Of a DNA stretch of 64,000 bases, positions 21,861-45,924 are shown one piece after another (the first letter of the stretch is position 1; each line of letters begins with the position of its first letter). The stretch covers positions 1,484,501 to 1,548,500 of the forward strand of contig WPIO01000092.1 of assembly GCA_009760855.2 (NCBI GenBank), written 5' to 3'. This stretch comes from Cristatella mucedo (Eukaryota; Bryozoa; Phylactolaemata; Cristatellidae). The notes beneath the pieces were generated by a model. It ran no database searches, was not told the DNA's origin, and saw only the letters and a program-made list of their open reading frames with translations. The position numbers and the translations under genes were made by a program.

Positions 21861-23325
21861 AAACATTTGCGTAGCACCCTTTGAGAAATAATTCTCAGTC
21901 CACTCAATAACACGCTGCAAGAGAAGAAATAATCAATGTATAACGAAACGCACGACGCTATCATGCTTGGATAAGCCCGCCAAAGCTCCCAAGAAGACAC
22001 GCAGGGCCGCGGGTTAATAGGACCCCTGATTATAAAAAGGCACCAAATCATGTACAGATAAGCACTCAAAGCGCGCAGGTACACAAAGCGAAAAGTTCAC
22101 CGAGGAAAGCTGAGCTAAAGAGAAGAGTATTTAGCTGAGACTTAATTAATGTAAGAGTCATTGCAGGTGGCGAGCGAAGCTGGAAGCGAGTTGCAAACTT
22201 TCGGTGCGTGCGAACTGCAAGCCCGACCGCCGAAAAATCTCAACTCAGTGCGAGAAACGGCGAGACGACTGACAGCCGACGATCGGGTGGTGCGAGTGCA
22301 CAGAGGAGCAGCGATGAGGCCAGGGACAGGTAGAGCGGGGCAGGTTGGCGAACGCGATCTGGTAGCCGAGAGATGACCTCAAGGAGACGCACGGTCGAAC
22401 CTCTGGGATTTGTAAACTAGCCTGGCAGCTATAGTCATCGCCAGCTGCCGCGACGATGATTGGCTTTTGCGGTGGCTCAGCCAATAGGAAATCACAATAA
22501 TCTAGCCGAGACAGAACTGAGAGCTAGTTAAATTCTTTCTAAGCCACATTAGAAGACAGTTTGTAATCATAGATAAGGATCGAACGTGATGGCTAGCTGT
22601 AGAAACAGTCATCCTAATTATGCTGTCAAAATTTAGTCAGCTGTCGAAGACAACACCTAAACTTCGGGCACATGGTCATGATCGCACGGCAGCATCACCT
22701 GTTAGAAGAGCAAAGCCTTCTAGTCCAGCCACAGGCTTGGGGTGTCCTATGGGCAGCAGTTCAGTTTTATCATCGTTTAGTTTAAGGAAATTTATAGAAA
22801 AATCCAGGATCGAATGTCTGCAAGGCAAACATTCAGTTTATTTGTCGCTGCAGCAGATTCCGGTGGTTTGAATGACAAATACAGCTGAGTATCGTCAGTA
22901 TAAAAGTGATAACCTATTCCATGGGCCTGAGTAACGTTTTCCGGAGGTTGAGTACAAATTTAGAACAGCAAAGGACCGAGGAAGGACCCTCGAGGAACTC
23001 GACGGGTGACTAGTTAGGTAAACGCAATCGAACAACCACGCCAGTGCCTCGTCTGCCAGACCGATCGTTGTTCTCAATCGCTCGTGTAGGATATAGTGAG
23101 CAATGGTGTCGAAGGCACCTGATAGATTTAACAGTGCTAGGGCACACATTACCGTCATGGCTGCTGCGTAGGATTGCATTAGTTAGGCGGAGGAGAGCAG
23201 TTTCAGAGACATACTGCCGCTCAAAACCCGACTGAAATTGATCTTAAATTTCATTCTTTTCTATGTGTGCTTGGCGATAATTTTTTCAAGAATCTTTGAA
23301 AAAAAAGGAAGAAGGGAAATTGTGC
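21860..23325 (-). mobile_element. L2A-like LINE with an L2B-like tail
   Basis: On the minus strand from about 23325 the RT blocks are recognisable in L2A order (KILEKI-like start, LLNLSGAFDTIAHYILHERL, the Thr-Asp-Asp active-site region near 22910, KFLKLNDDKTELLPIG near 22780). The C-terminal region follows to about 22150. Its far 3' end (about 21890-21865) has GAGAATTATTTCTC and GGGTGCTACGCAAATG, a stem-loop tail of the L2B/SINE2 kind rather than the L2A end. Whether this is one element or two abutting ones is uncertain. Confidence 0.7.
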
Positions 23326-23507
23326 ATTATTTTGCAAGGACCTCAGTATGTAATCGTAGGATAGTAAGAGCTAGGTGCCATCTTAATAAAAATAAAAGCT
23401 AAAATTATGTTTGACGATGATATCGACCAGAGGGGGATTATTTATAATAAAAACATGTAGGCCTAAGACTAAAACCGTAGGTACTCCATACTTTAAGGGA
23501 TTCCTGA

Positions 23508-24085
23508 GTAATAATAATAATAATGATAATAATACATCTGTAAAGCGCCCCAGATAACTCAATCTCTGTGTATGCACTTTACATTTGCTGCAAAGGGAGC
23601 TTGATCGAATTTTAGCGTGTTAGCATGCTCAATAACAACCGCAACATGGTAAGAGGGGACATGCACAGGGTCACCATGGCTTTCCATCTGCTGCAAAGCA
23701 AACGCGATCGAATGGTGAGTGGTGTGATGCTAGATAAACCACATGAATAACATGGTTAAGGGTGACCTGCACAGGGTCAGCATGCAAATATGGTTAGTGG
23801 CAGCAGGCGCAGTGTCAGCACTCATAAGCACGTAAAGGACGAATCACATGGACCTACTACATGTTGCGATAAATGGGTGCGTTTTTAGCTAAATGTCGTC
23901 CAGTCAGGGAATGTCATTGCATCAGTCGGGAGTGAGTTCCAGGCTTTATGGGCATACGAACTAACGGCCCGGTCTCCAAAGAATTTGAGGTTCATACGAG
24001 GTACAGGTAAATGAGAAGATCCCGGAAATCGGCTGATACTATGCTTTGCCTGGTGGGGGAGTAGATCTGATTGGTAAGCTGGTTC
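23508..24085 (-). mobile_element. L2B LINE 3' end
   Basis: The minus-strand L2B C-terminus (NLKFFGDRAVSSYAHKAWNS order, about 23990-23930), its 3' spacer and the stem-loop with ATT-type tail (about 23575-23508) are present. The spacer contains a second, diverged repeat of the CTGACCCTGTGCATGTC..TTTGCAGCA part. Confidence 0.88.
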
Positions 24086-24309
24086 GGTTCCCTCTAACGC
24101 GAAGCTCTCACTAGTTCGGGTAACGGCACAACGCGTGCAATGTGCCGATACCTGAAGCTAGCAATCCGTCAACGATAGAAATCACCAAACTTGATGTTAT
24201 GCGCTCAGCGCTAGCAACAAAATCGTATTAGCAAAATTCCACAATTTGCCTGTATTTTGAGGCTGACACACACAGGTGACTTCCAGCCGACTCGTTAACT
24301 GGCTTGACT

Positions 24310-24374
24310 TTCACGACCTCGGGACCGAGGTCGTGAAAGCAACCGCCTTACCTAGTGTGCTATCACGGCTCACC
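24310..24374 (-). mobile_element. SINE1 head only (second unit of a dimer)
   Basis: It contains GGTGAGCCGTGATAGCACAC, TAGGTAAGGCGGTTGC and the perfect palindrome CACGACCTCG-GTCC-CGAGGTCGTG. It then stops before the B box. It lies directly downstream (on the minus strand) of the complete SINE1 at 24561-24391, separated by a T/A-rich linker. Confidence 0.85.
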
Positions 24375-24390
24375 TTATTAAAAATAAAAA

Positions 24391-24561
24391 TCCTAGCTGA
24401 TTAAACAGCCTCTTTTGTATAGCGACAGAAGAGCCTTTACGGCTATCACCACCGTTTGCAGTGGCGATAAAGGATCGCCCACCACAGGATTTGAACCCAC
24501 GACATCGGGGCCAAGGTCGTGAAAAGCAACCGCCTTACCTAGTGAGCCATTACGACTCACC
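24391..24561 (-). mobile_element. SINE1, tRNA-derived SINE
   Basis: A complete copy in minus orientation: head, palindrome (slightly mutated to CACGACCTTGGCCCCGATG), B box GGGTTCAAATCC, body hairpin, AGCCGTAAAGGCT, CGCTATACAAA and GGCTGTTTAATCAGC, ending in T-rich sequence. Confidence 0.92.
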
Positions 24562-26127
24562 AACCTTTGGTAGGCAGGATGGGGCGAGCGGATGGGAAGA
24601 GCAGTTGGAACGCGGATTGTGGGGTGAATGAGGGGTGAACGGCCGTGTGCTTGTTGCTCTGCGAAAGCCAGCCGAATACACGGCGGTTGAACCCCACTCG
24701 GTGTTTCCGTGTCGTCGCGTGTCGTTCCGTGCCGCCAGAGCGTCTGGCTGCAGATCGGTATAAGTCTGTAAGCATGCTTAGCTAGCTCAGACAGCAGCAG
24801 TCAAGTCCATCGAAACAAGGGCTTGTTTTAAAACTAAGAATGGTATTCTCGAATGATAAACTTCTGAAAAAAATATGCACAATCCAATTTGCTTCTGGCG
24901 CACCCCACTGACCTTGGCGCCCGGGCCCGTCTGTCCCTCTGCCAACCCCTCGCTACACCTCTGCCCACGAGCGGGCGTCTGAATTCGTGCTGGAACACGA
25001 AGCGCGATGTGATCGGGCGAAGAGTCGCGGATTACACCGGTCCGCGACTCTCGGCGCAGTTTATCGAAAATACGACGACGGAAAGTGGCGGCCATTTGTG
25101 GGCTACTCTAGCCGGTAGAATGGTTTCGCATAGAATCGTGCCCTCCGAGACAGAGACCTCCAGTGCAGAGACCGGCTGCAGGCGGATGGAAGAAGCTTTC
25201 GCAGCGGCGATCCCCAATTGCTGCACTGCGGCGCCTTCGAGCGCGGTACCGCAAACCGAGCGAGCGGTCGTCCGCGCCGAAAAATGCGCCGACTCGCTAC
25301 AGCGAGTCGGCGGCACTGCTCTCTGCACTTTATATCCGTAGCGCGCGTCGGTCGCGAGTTCGGCGCCACTTCGGGCTCAGCAGTCGGAGGGCGAAGCGAC
25401 GGAGCAAGCGATCGAGCGGCGGTCGGTCGTCGCGCAGGAAGCGGGCCTTCCGCGTATAATCCCGGCGGCGGGAAGAATAATAATGCATTCGGTATAGCGC
25501 CCTCAGTGAATACCTGAATGCGGTATAAATCGAGAGAATCTCTCAGTCGAAAGCCGAGTAGCGGTATTGCGCCAGCGAAAGTGTCCGTCGAGGCGAAAAG
25601 GGCCAACGGTTTTCCACGCGCCGTCCCCAGCTGTCTCCGAACGGCGCCGACGGCGGCGCCCGCAGCATCGGTGGCCATGGATCTTGGCGCGTCTGGGCCC
25701 TGGGTGGCTAAGCAGGGTAGATTCGGCTACTGCCACAGGCACGCAGTTTCAAGCCGCTTCGAACCGTTTCAGTTTCAAGTTAGCTCATAGCATTGCAGAC
25801 AATATATCACAGATAGATTAAGGAACCTGAATTTAATCCCTAAATTTCGTCTATGCATTTCGTCTATGCATTTCATCTATGCGTCTGTCGTTACCGCTGG
25901 CCTTCGTAAAGCGCACCAGGTCGGCCGCAGTGCCGATTTCGCTGCTGCAAACGAGTCATAAAAGCCACCGATATGCCATCGAAGTGCGGATTTTGAATCA
26001 ACCTATTCTGCCAGTAATCACTGCGCGCTCAACAGCATGCAGCTAGGTCGACATTTGTAGCATAAACGCCACTCCGGGGCGATCGTCTTCCATCTCATCT
26101 CTCATTCATCCGTACCAAGGACGGCAA
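24562..26127. other. GC-rich region without an identified gene
   Basis: Several overlapping open frames of 80-190 codons occur on both strands at 24790-25790 (longest: minus 25678-25103). They share the same GC-rich sequence and match no family that I recognise. A hairpin GACTCGCTACAGCGAGTC lies at 25290-25307. A threefold repeat of TTTCGTCTATGCA type lies at about 25847-25888. This may be a promoter or first-exon region of an unrecognised gene. Confidence 0.4.
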
Positions 26128-26287
26128 TAATAAAAATATATCATTTGTATTACGCCCTCAGAAAGCCTAATATATTTTAGGCACTTTACATATGCTGTTA
26201 AGGAAGCACGGTCATACGGTTAGTAATAGCATGCGCAATGTCGGCAAGGATAATATGGTTAGAGGTGACGTGCACAAGGTCAGCATG
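26128..26287 (-). mobile_element. L2B variant 3' tail
   Basis: On the minus strand, the L2B 3' spacer (CTGACCTTGTGCACGTCACC) leads to ACAGCATATGTAAAGTGCCT and TCTGAGGGCGTAATACAAATG with an A/T tail. The CATATGT and ATACAAATG spellings match SINE2 better than standard L2B. It sits directly downstream of another L2B copy. Confidence 0.8.
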
Positions 26288-26830
26288 CAATAATAATAGT
26301 AATAATAATAATAATGCACTTGATAAAGCACCCTCAGAGAACTCAATCTCTTTCTAGGCGCTTTACATTAGCTGCACAGGGAAACGCGATCGAATGGTGA
26401 GTAATATCATGCTTGATAAACAACATGAATAATAAGGTTAGGGGTGACATGCATAGGGTCAGCATGCAAGTGCGGTTAGTGGCAGCATACACAGTGTCAG
26501 CAAGCATAAGCACATGAAGGGAGAATCACATGGACTCACTAAATGCTGTCCTAAATAGGCTCGTTTTTAAGTTCTTTTTAAATGTGATCAAGTCAGGGGA
26601 TGTTCTGACGCAAGTCGGGAGGGATTTCCAGGCTTTGGTAGCATACGGACTAAATGCACGGTCTCCAAAGGATTTGAGGTTTGTACGAGGTATTGGTAAA
26701 CTGTTGGATTCCGAAAAGCGGGTGGTAGGATGATTGGCCCTGGTGGGGGAGTAGATCCGAGAGATAGGCTGGAGCCAAATAATGAAGTGACCTAAAAGTG
26801 AGCGACGAAACCTTGAAGTCAATCCGTTGC
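26288..26830 (-). mobile_element. L2B LINE 3' end
   Basis: The minus strand encodes a continuous L2B C-terminus of about 98 codons (26822-26526): TRFSESNSLPIPRTNLKSFG, then DRAFSPYATKAWKSLPTCV, then FKKNLKTSLF. The 3' spacer, the stem-loop (AAAGCGCCTAGAAAGAGATT) and ATT repeats (about 26320-26290) follow. Confidence 0.92.
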
Positions 26831-27320
26831 TTGACTGGTGGCCAGTCGATCCTTTGCTTGAAAGAATGTTAGCGGCTTGAAGTCATCGCAAGCTCAACGA
26901 AGCTTCCATCTGATAGTCAATCGACTGGAATTTCAAGAGCTCTTAGCAAATCAATTTATAGCAGTCGTAGTAATCAGGTGAGACTCATAGGCTACCACTA
27001 TATTATTATCCATTCTATAGCCTCGTGGAGCGGCGCTGCGGTTCAATCACGCTTCGACAGATTTTTGCCACACCGGCCTAACTTCACAACTAATAAAAAG
27101 CCTGAATTAAAAGCTTTAATTCTTCAATTCTTCAATTTTACCCTCGGGAACGGTTCCCTCTGCGCATTATTGAGAAAACTTGCTCTTGCTGAGCTACTAC
27201 ACCTCCGCGCGTACGCACGCAGCGAATAACTACGGTTAACATGACGCCTCCCGCGCAGCCGGAAATGAGCAAAACTTCCGCCGACACAGCCGCGGCAGTT
27301 TGACGTTTGTGTGCGCAGTC
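26831..27320. other. Upstream region and 5' UTR of PSMA4
   Basis: No repeat was recognised. The last 100 or so bases are GC-richer and should contain the PSMA4 promoter and 5' untranslated region. No TATA box or other core element could be placed with confidence. Confidence 0.4.
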
Positions 27321-40685
<13,365 letters not shown>

Positions 40686-40989
40686 GCTGGACTGCGCCCT
40701 AGCCGCCTCTGCTGTCCGCCTTGCTACCGCGAGGTGAGTGGTCGTCTGAAGTGCGCCGTCGCAGCCCCGGTGGTCGTTTCTCGCTCGTGCCACTGGCGTT
40801 CAGTTAGGCCTGTCCTGTTTTAGGCACTCCTGTTGGTGTGGTGCTGTTTCTCGTAGTGTTTGTCCTTTTTCTCGGTGGATCGCCGATGGATCGCTCGGTT
40901 TCGGTCTGATTACACTAGTCCCTTTTCGATTGTCTTTCGAGTTGGTGGAGCTGCATTCTTCTGGTAGTGCTACGGTTGCGTTGGTCATA

Positions 40990-41442
40990 TGTGTTGTAAC
41001 TGCCGCATTACACCGATTCTCATCGATCTGTACTGGCTCCTCCAGTGTGCAGATTCTGCATCTAGTTCTAGGTTCTGTCACTCACTTTTAGGTCTCTTCG
41101 TTCTCTTGCTCCAGCCTACCTATCCAAACTGCTTCCCAATCGGGTAACTCGAGTCGCTTAGCTGTACTTGTATTCAACCTCAATCTCTTTGGCGACCGTC
41201 CCTTCAGTCCCTATTCTCCCACGAACTGGAACCCACAACCGACTGGCGGCTCAAACCAACCTGTTCGAAGCAGCATGTGCTCCATCCAAATGAATTTACT
41301 TTATATGTACTTATGCGCAATGAAATTCCATGCATCATCACTTATCAATTGACACCTTCCATTACAGCATATGTCAAGTGCCTAGAAATAGATTTAGTTT
41401 TCTTTAGGTGCTATACAAATGGTTTGCTCTTATCATTATTAT
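40990..41442 (+). mobile_element. L2B variant 3' end downstream of PSMA4
   Basis: L2B C-terminal blocks occur in plus orientation (LHWLL-like, LAPAYLS, LFGDRPFSPYSPTNWN). The tail GCATATGTCAAGTGCCTAGA, AATAGATTTAGTTTTC, TTTAGGTGCTATACAAATGG is the closest LINE match in the window to the SINE2 3' end. It lies about 300 bases past the PSMA4 stop and might be transcribed as its 3' UTR. Confidence 0.82.
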
Positions 41443-41699
41443 GAGAATTTACCATTAGTCACAGCTACTGATGAAGGATGAAGCTCCTGGTGGTCTATTT
41501 AGGATGTTGTGTAGTATGATTCAGGGTGCAAAGATCAGGGTGTATCGATTTAGAATGAAGCGGTATTTTACCGGTTTGCATGACTTGCTTTCCGGTTGTT
41601 ATTGCGAGCTATTTTAATTAAAAAGCCTGTGGTCCTCTCAGTAATAATGTTGCTACCAAGTTATCAGGTCAGCATCCTAGTGCCGAAAAGGCACTTTTG

Positions 41700-41850
41700 G
41701 TGGACTGTGTTCTTGTGGTATTATGCTTCACTGTCCTAGTCGTTGGTTCGAGTCCTACAGCAGGTAACGCTGTATTGCCTACTGCAAGCAGGAGTGATAG
41801 CTGCAAAGGGTCGTTTGCCATATGAATGAGGCTACTGAACCAGCTGGCCT
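41700..41850 (+). mobile_element. SINE1 subfamily copy
   Basis: Decayed head, B box TGGTTCGAGTCC, TACAGCAGGTAACGC, CTGCAAGCAGGAGTGATAGC, then CATATGAATGAGGCTACTGA. Like those at 28690 and 43052, it has the AATGAGGCT spelling. Confidence 0.78.
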
Positions 41851-42327
41851 TTATATTATGGTGTTAATGCAACATATACAGGGGAAAATTAAGTGGTCGT
41901 TGTTCCACGATCATAGATTGTGGAGATGGCGACTTCGAATTCAGGTTTGGTTAGTAGGTAGGATTCTTTCCCACTTGTCCCGCTCTCATTGCGTTAGCTT
42001 TGTTTCGTACTTGTTTGTCGGTAATAAGCTCTTTGTACGACCAGCTATTGATTGTATCAGCTGATGGCTGCCTCTTGTGTGCAGTACACTCTGCTGCTAG
42101 CCAATACGTGGCTCAACTATATGATTTAGCTCCAGGTGTGGCCCAGTTTGGGTACTTGATTTGCTGCAGCCTTGGTAAAATCCAACTGCTTGTCTTTTTT
42201 AGGCTTCAAACTGGTGGCTTGCTGTAGCCTTTCAATGAGTCACAGTAATAGTGCCTGCATATTGCTAGGGCCTATTATATGCCTGCACTGTCTCTTCCCG
42301 TGTGTATACCTGTCTTGCAGCAATACT

Positions 42328-42337
42328 AATAAATAAA
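42328..42337 (+). promoter_or_regulatory. Candidate polyadenylation signal, AATAAATAAA
   Basis: Two overlapping AATAAA hexamers lie about 1.64 kb past the PSMA4 stop. An ATTAAA at 41617-41622 is a nearer alternative. Neither can be tied to PSMA4 without transcript data. Confidence 0.2.
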
Positions 42338-42598
42338 AAACGTCGATCGTTATCATCTGATGCAATTTCCTTGTGAAATAGAAGATTGGAAACCCATAGA
42401 ACATAGAACCACTGTGAACCGATATGGACAGGCAGCTGAGGCACTGTGTTGGGCTTGCACCACTAGCCGACCTTTTCAGTAAAACTCAGGCTCCAGAGAA
42501 TGTGCTTTAGCAGGAAACGAAGAATCTTGTGCCCTCTGCACCTGGCATGACATGGGAGGTCATAAAGAATCGTGGTGGGACGACGTCACGCGAAAAAA

Positions 42599-42768
42599 AA
42601 TCCTAGCTGATTAAACAGCCTCTTTTTGTATAGCGACAGAAGAGCCTTTACGGCTATCACCACCGCTTGCAGTGGCGATAAAGGATCGCCCACCGCAGGA
42701 ATCGAACCCACGACCTCGGGACCGAGGTCGTGAAAAGCAACCGCCTTACCTAGTGTGCCATCACGATA
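42599..42768 (-). mobile_element. SINE1, well-preserved copy
   Basis: In minus orientation: head, perfect palindrome CACGACCTCG-GTCC-CGAGGTCGTG, B box GGGTTCGATTCC, body hairpin CCACTGCAAGCGGTGGTGAT, AGCCGTAAAGGCT, CGCTATACAAA, GGCTGTTTAATCAGC, then a run of T. It is nearly identical to the copy at 14905-15075. Confidence 0.94.
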
Positions 42769-43051
42769 GCATGCGTGTTTGTTAAGGCTGTCAATAAATA
42801 TTTTCAGATGCAAGCCCCTTCTTATTTCAGGAGCAAATTTACTGCCACTGCAGCTGTGGCCACACTTCAAGGTTTTTTTAGGCTGAGTGTACATATGGCC
42901 AGGCACTTGATCCTTTATAGCTGAAATTTGTTTCCTGAGCATGTCGATGACTGGTAGTGTGAAGTGGTAAGAGACCAAGACGTTGCCATGGTATGGCCGT
43001 ATGGGTGGCAGTATATACACGCTTTTTCGTGAGACTTTCTGAATCCGGCAG

Positions 43052-43195
43052 TGGGGTATGGGCCTTAGCCCTGTGGTATTGTGCTTACAAGTAAAAACTT
43101 GAGTTGTGGATTTGAATCGTGCTACAGGTAGTTCTTATTTCGGGTTTAATTGGCTCGTTTTCTGCTATATAAATGAGGCTACTGAATCGGCTAAT
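43052..43195 (+). mobile_element. SINE1 subfamily copy
   Basis: CCTTAGCCCTGTGGTATTGTG, B-box-like GGATTTGAATCG, TGCTACAGGTAG, then TATATAAATGAGGCTACTGA. It is more diverged than the 42599 copy. Confidence 0.7.
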
Positions 43196-43711
43196 ATTTA
43201 ATCTTCACTTTGATATGCGCGCGCCGGTGTCTTTTCGTGAAACTGATTGTGAAATCCTCCTTTTTATAGTTGTAGATTTCGCATGATCAGTCTTGTCGAC
43301 TGCTTGAAACGACTCCCTGGAAGCTACTTTGTGAAGTTTCATGTACTTTTTCCTGCGAGTAAGTGCAAGTAATAAAATGTTTATATGACCTGTTTGTTCA
43401 AAGGGCATTGGTCGCTTCATATAGCAGTATTGGATTAGAAGTCAGTGAAGAGTATCCGCTTAGATTACGGTAGAGCAGCTGTATAACTCGAGGAGGCTCA
43501 TGCCGGTGTGATTGGATTGTATCTCTTGTCCCTCCACGATTCATAGATTTGTAAATCTAGGATCAGTTTTTATTGAGTGAATAGCATTTCGTCATGTGCA
43601 AGATGTCACAAATGAAAGAGACAAGCTGAGATGTGTTACCATCTACACAGAGGAACTACATTATTTGGTTTACAGACATCTTTAAAGAGTTACTGTGCGG
43701 CCAGCAAATCA

Positions 43712-45410
43712 AAAGACTAGCCTTGCAGCCATATTCATAGTCACCTGCAGTGGCCTAATAGCTTTCTTTGGCAGCCCAGCCAAAAGGGAATTGCAATAAT
43801 CAAGCCGAGACATAACTCAAGAGCTAGTTACATTTTTTACACGCAACTGGGAGACAGCTCCTAATCTTGGATAGGGATCGGACGTGATGGCTAGCTGTAG
43901 AAGCAGTCTTCTGAATGAAGCTTTTAAAATTGAGGCAGTTGTCGAAAACGACACCTAAATTTCGAGCCCTTGGTGATGGTCGCACAACAGCATCACTTAT
44001 TAAAAGAGCAAAGCCTTTGAATTAGGGTGTCCTAGGAGTAGCAGTTCGGTTTTATCATCATTTAATTTCAGGAAGTTTTCCGACATTCAGGATCGAATTT
44101 CGGAAAAGCAAGCATTCAGTTTCTCAGTTGCTGCAGCAGCAGGTTCCGACGGTTTGAATGACAAATACAACTGAGTATCGTCAGCATAGAAGTGATATCC
44201 TATTCCATGGGCCTTAATCACTTTTCCCAGAGGTTGCGTATAAATGGAGAACAGCAAGAGATCGAGTACAGACCCTTGAGGGACTCCACAGGTCTTCTCG
44301 TGTGTGAGACCTGACCCCCACACGACACGGATTGAACACGATCGGACAAGTACGATTTAAACCACACCAGTGCTTCGTCTGCCAGACCGATCGTTGTACT
44401 CAATCGTTCAAGCAGAACATCGTGATCAATGGTGTCGAAGGCAGCAGACAGATCTAGCAGAGCTAGGGCAGTGACATTCCCGTCATCATTGCCACGTAGA
44501 ATGTCATTGTTAACACGGAGGAGAGCAGTTTCAGTGCAGTGCTGCCTCTTGAACCCTGACTGAAATGTTTCTTACATTTCATTATTTTTAACACGTTCAA
44601 CCAGCTGCTTAGGAACAGTTTTTTCACGAATCTTTGATAAGAAAGGAAGAAGGGAAGCTGGGCGATAGTTTGCAAGGACCTCTGTGTCTAATCCATGCTT
44701 TTTAAGAATGTGTCTAACGATTGCCGATTTAAAGGACTTGGGGACGACTACTTTTCCCAAAGAAGCATTAAAAATCTTGGTTATGGCAGGGCTAAGTTGG
44801 TCTGCAAGAGAAGACCACAGCGATGAAGGTATAGAGTCTTCAGGAGATGATCTCCTTTTGCTTGACCTATTAGAGTAGCCACATCGCATGCAGAAACCTC
44901 GGAGAACCTTGTAAGGAAGGTCACAGATTGTGGAACAGCGATTGATTTAGTCGGAGGGGGCTTAATGGAGGCACGAACGTGCACAATTTTTTCAGTAGAG
45001 AAGGCTAAAAACTTTTCGGCTGAGTCCTTAATATCTGGGGAGTCAGACCTCTCAGCATTGGCCAGTAAATGGTTCACTGTCTTACAAATCTGTTTAGTGT
45101 CCGACTGGCAGGAATTCAGCTTTCGGATGAAAAAAGAAGCCCTGGCTTTTTTAAGCTTTCGGGTGTAAATTCGAAAGAAGTCTTTGAAATTGACTAGGTC
45201 TGCATCTGACCCCGATTTCTTGAAACGACGTTCTAGCCTGCGCTTAACCCGGCTCATGTTTAGGAATTTTTTGTAAATTGAAAGGAATCTCCACGACTTT
45301 GAACACGGATAGAATGAACGGGTGCATGCTTGTCAAGAGCACTCCTGAGTGTCATGTTCATTGCATCAGTGAGGGTATCGAGGCTGCCGGTCGAGTCTCA
45401 ATGTAGATCA
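43712..45410 (-). mobile_element. L2A LINE lacking its 3' end
   Basis: The minus strand from about 45410 carries the endonuclease-RT linker in an open frame of 158 codons (45257-44781: MSRVKRRLERRF, NFKDFFRIYTRKLKKARASF, FIRKLNSCQSD). RT blocks ([40 protein letters not shown] near 44170-44110) follow as far as the KTFNPFTISRLDY-equivalent region near 43715. The C-terminal domain and the 3' untranslated region are absent, which is the opposite of normal 5' truncation. Confidence 0.9.
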
Positions 45411-45462
45411 AGAAGGCCTGCATCGCAAACAGATTTTATGTGCCACATATATTTATGTGGTA

Positions 45463-45595
45463 TCCTGACTCAGCTACGCTTCTGGCTTTCTCTTTGTTGT
45501 GTGAAATGAAGTCTTTTGGCCACCAAATGCGTACCGAACACTCAAATATTCTTGGTGGCTGTGAAGTTAAAGGCGGAGATACATTACACTGCGTT
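45463..45595 (+). mobile_element. L2A 3' fragment in inverse orientation
   Basis: CCTGACTCAGCTACGCTTCTG, then TTTCTCTTTGTTGTG, then GCGTACCGAA and GGCGGAGATACATTAC correspond to the L2A 3' end on the plus strand, about 50 bases beyond the minus-strand L2A body. Confidence 0.75.
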
Positions 45596-45924
45596 TCAGA
45601 TTGGCAAGGCATAGAGAGGCTGTCTGCTTTGGCTACGTGCTTGGACAGTTTATCAAGACAAAAACAAAAAAATACTCCGTAAAAGCTTGTGCTGTTAAGA
45701 TATGAGAGGGCTGTTAAGATATGAGAGGGCTATAAGCATACTACCGCATGCCTGTTAGAAAGATCAAGACGAGCTCTATGCACTTCCATTTCGCATGCGA
45801 ACGCTGAAAGAAACTCCTCGTGAAGGTAAGGCACAATCGCTGCTCGCTAGATGAATCTTGCACAATATAATGTAATGTACAAGAACGTAGTTTTAGTTTA
45901 CGCGGCTCTGGTATGCCTACGTGC

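Noticed and set aside
24310-24561. tRNA genes
   Set aside because: The A- and B-box sequences here and in all other SINE1/SINE2 copies lack a paired acceptor stem and anticodon arm and are followed by SINE bodies. Only 51958-52029 folds as a true tRNA.
25103-25678. 191-codon minus-strand frame
   Set aside because: GC-rich sequence with long frames on both strands, no recognisable motif, no splice support.
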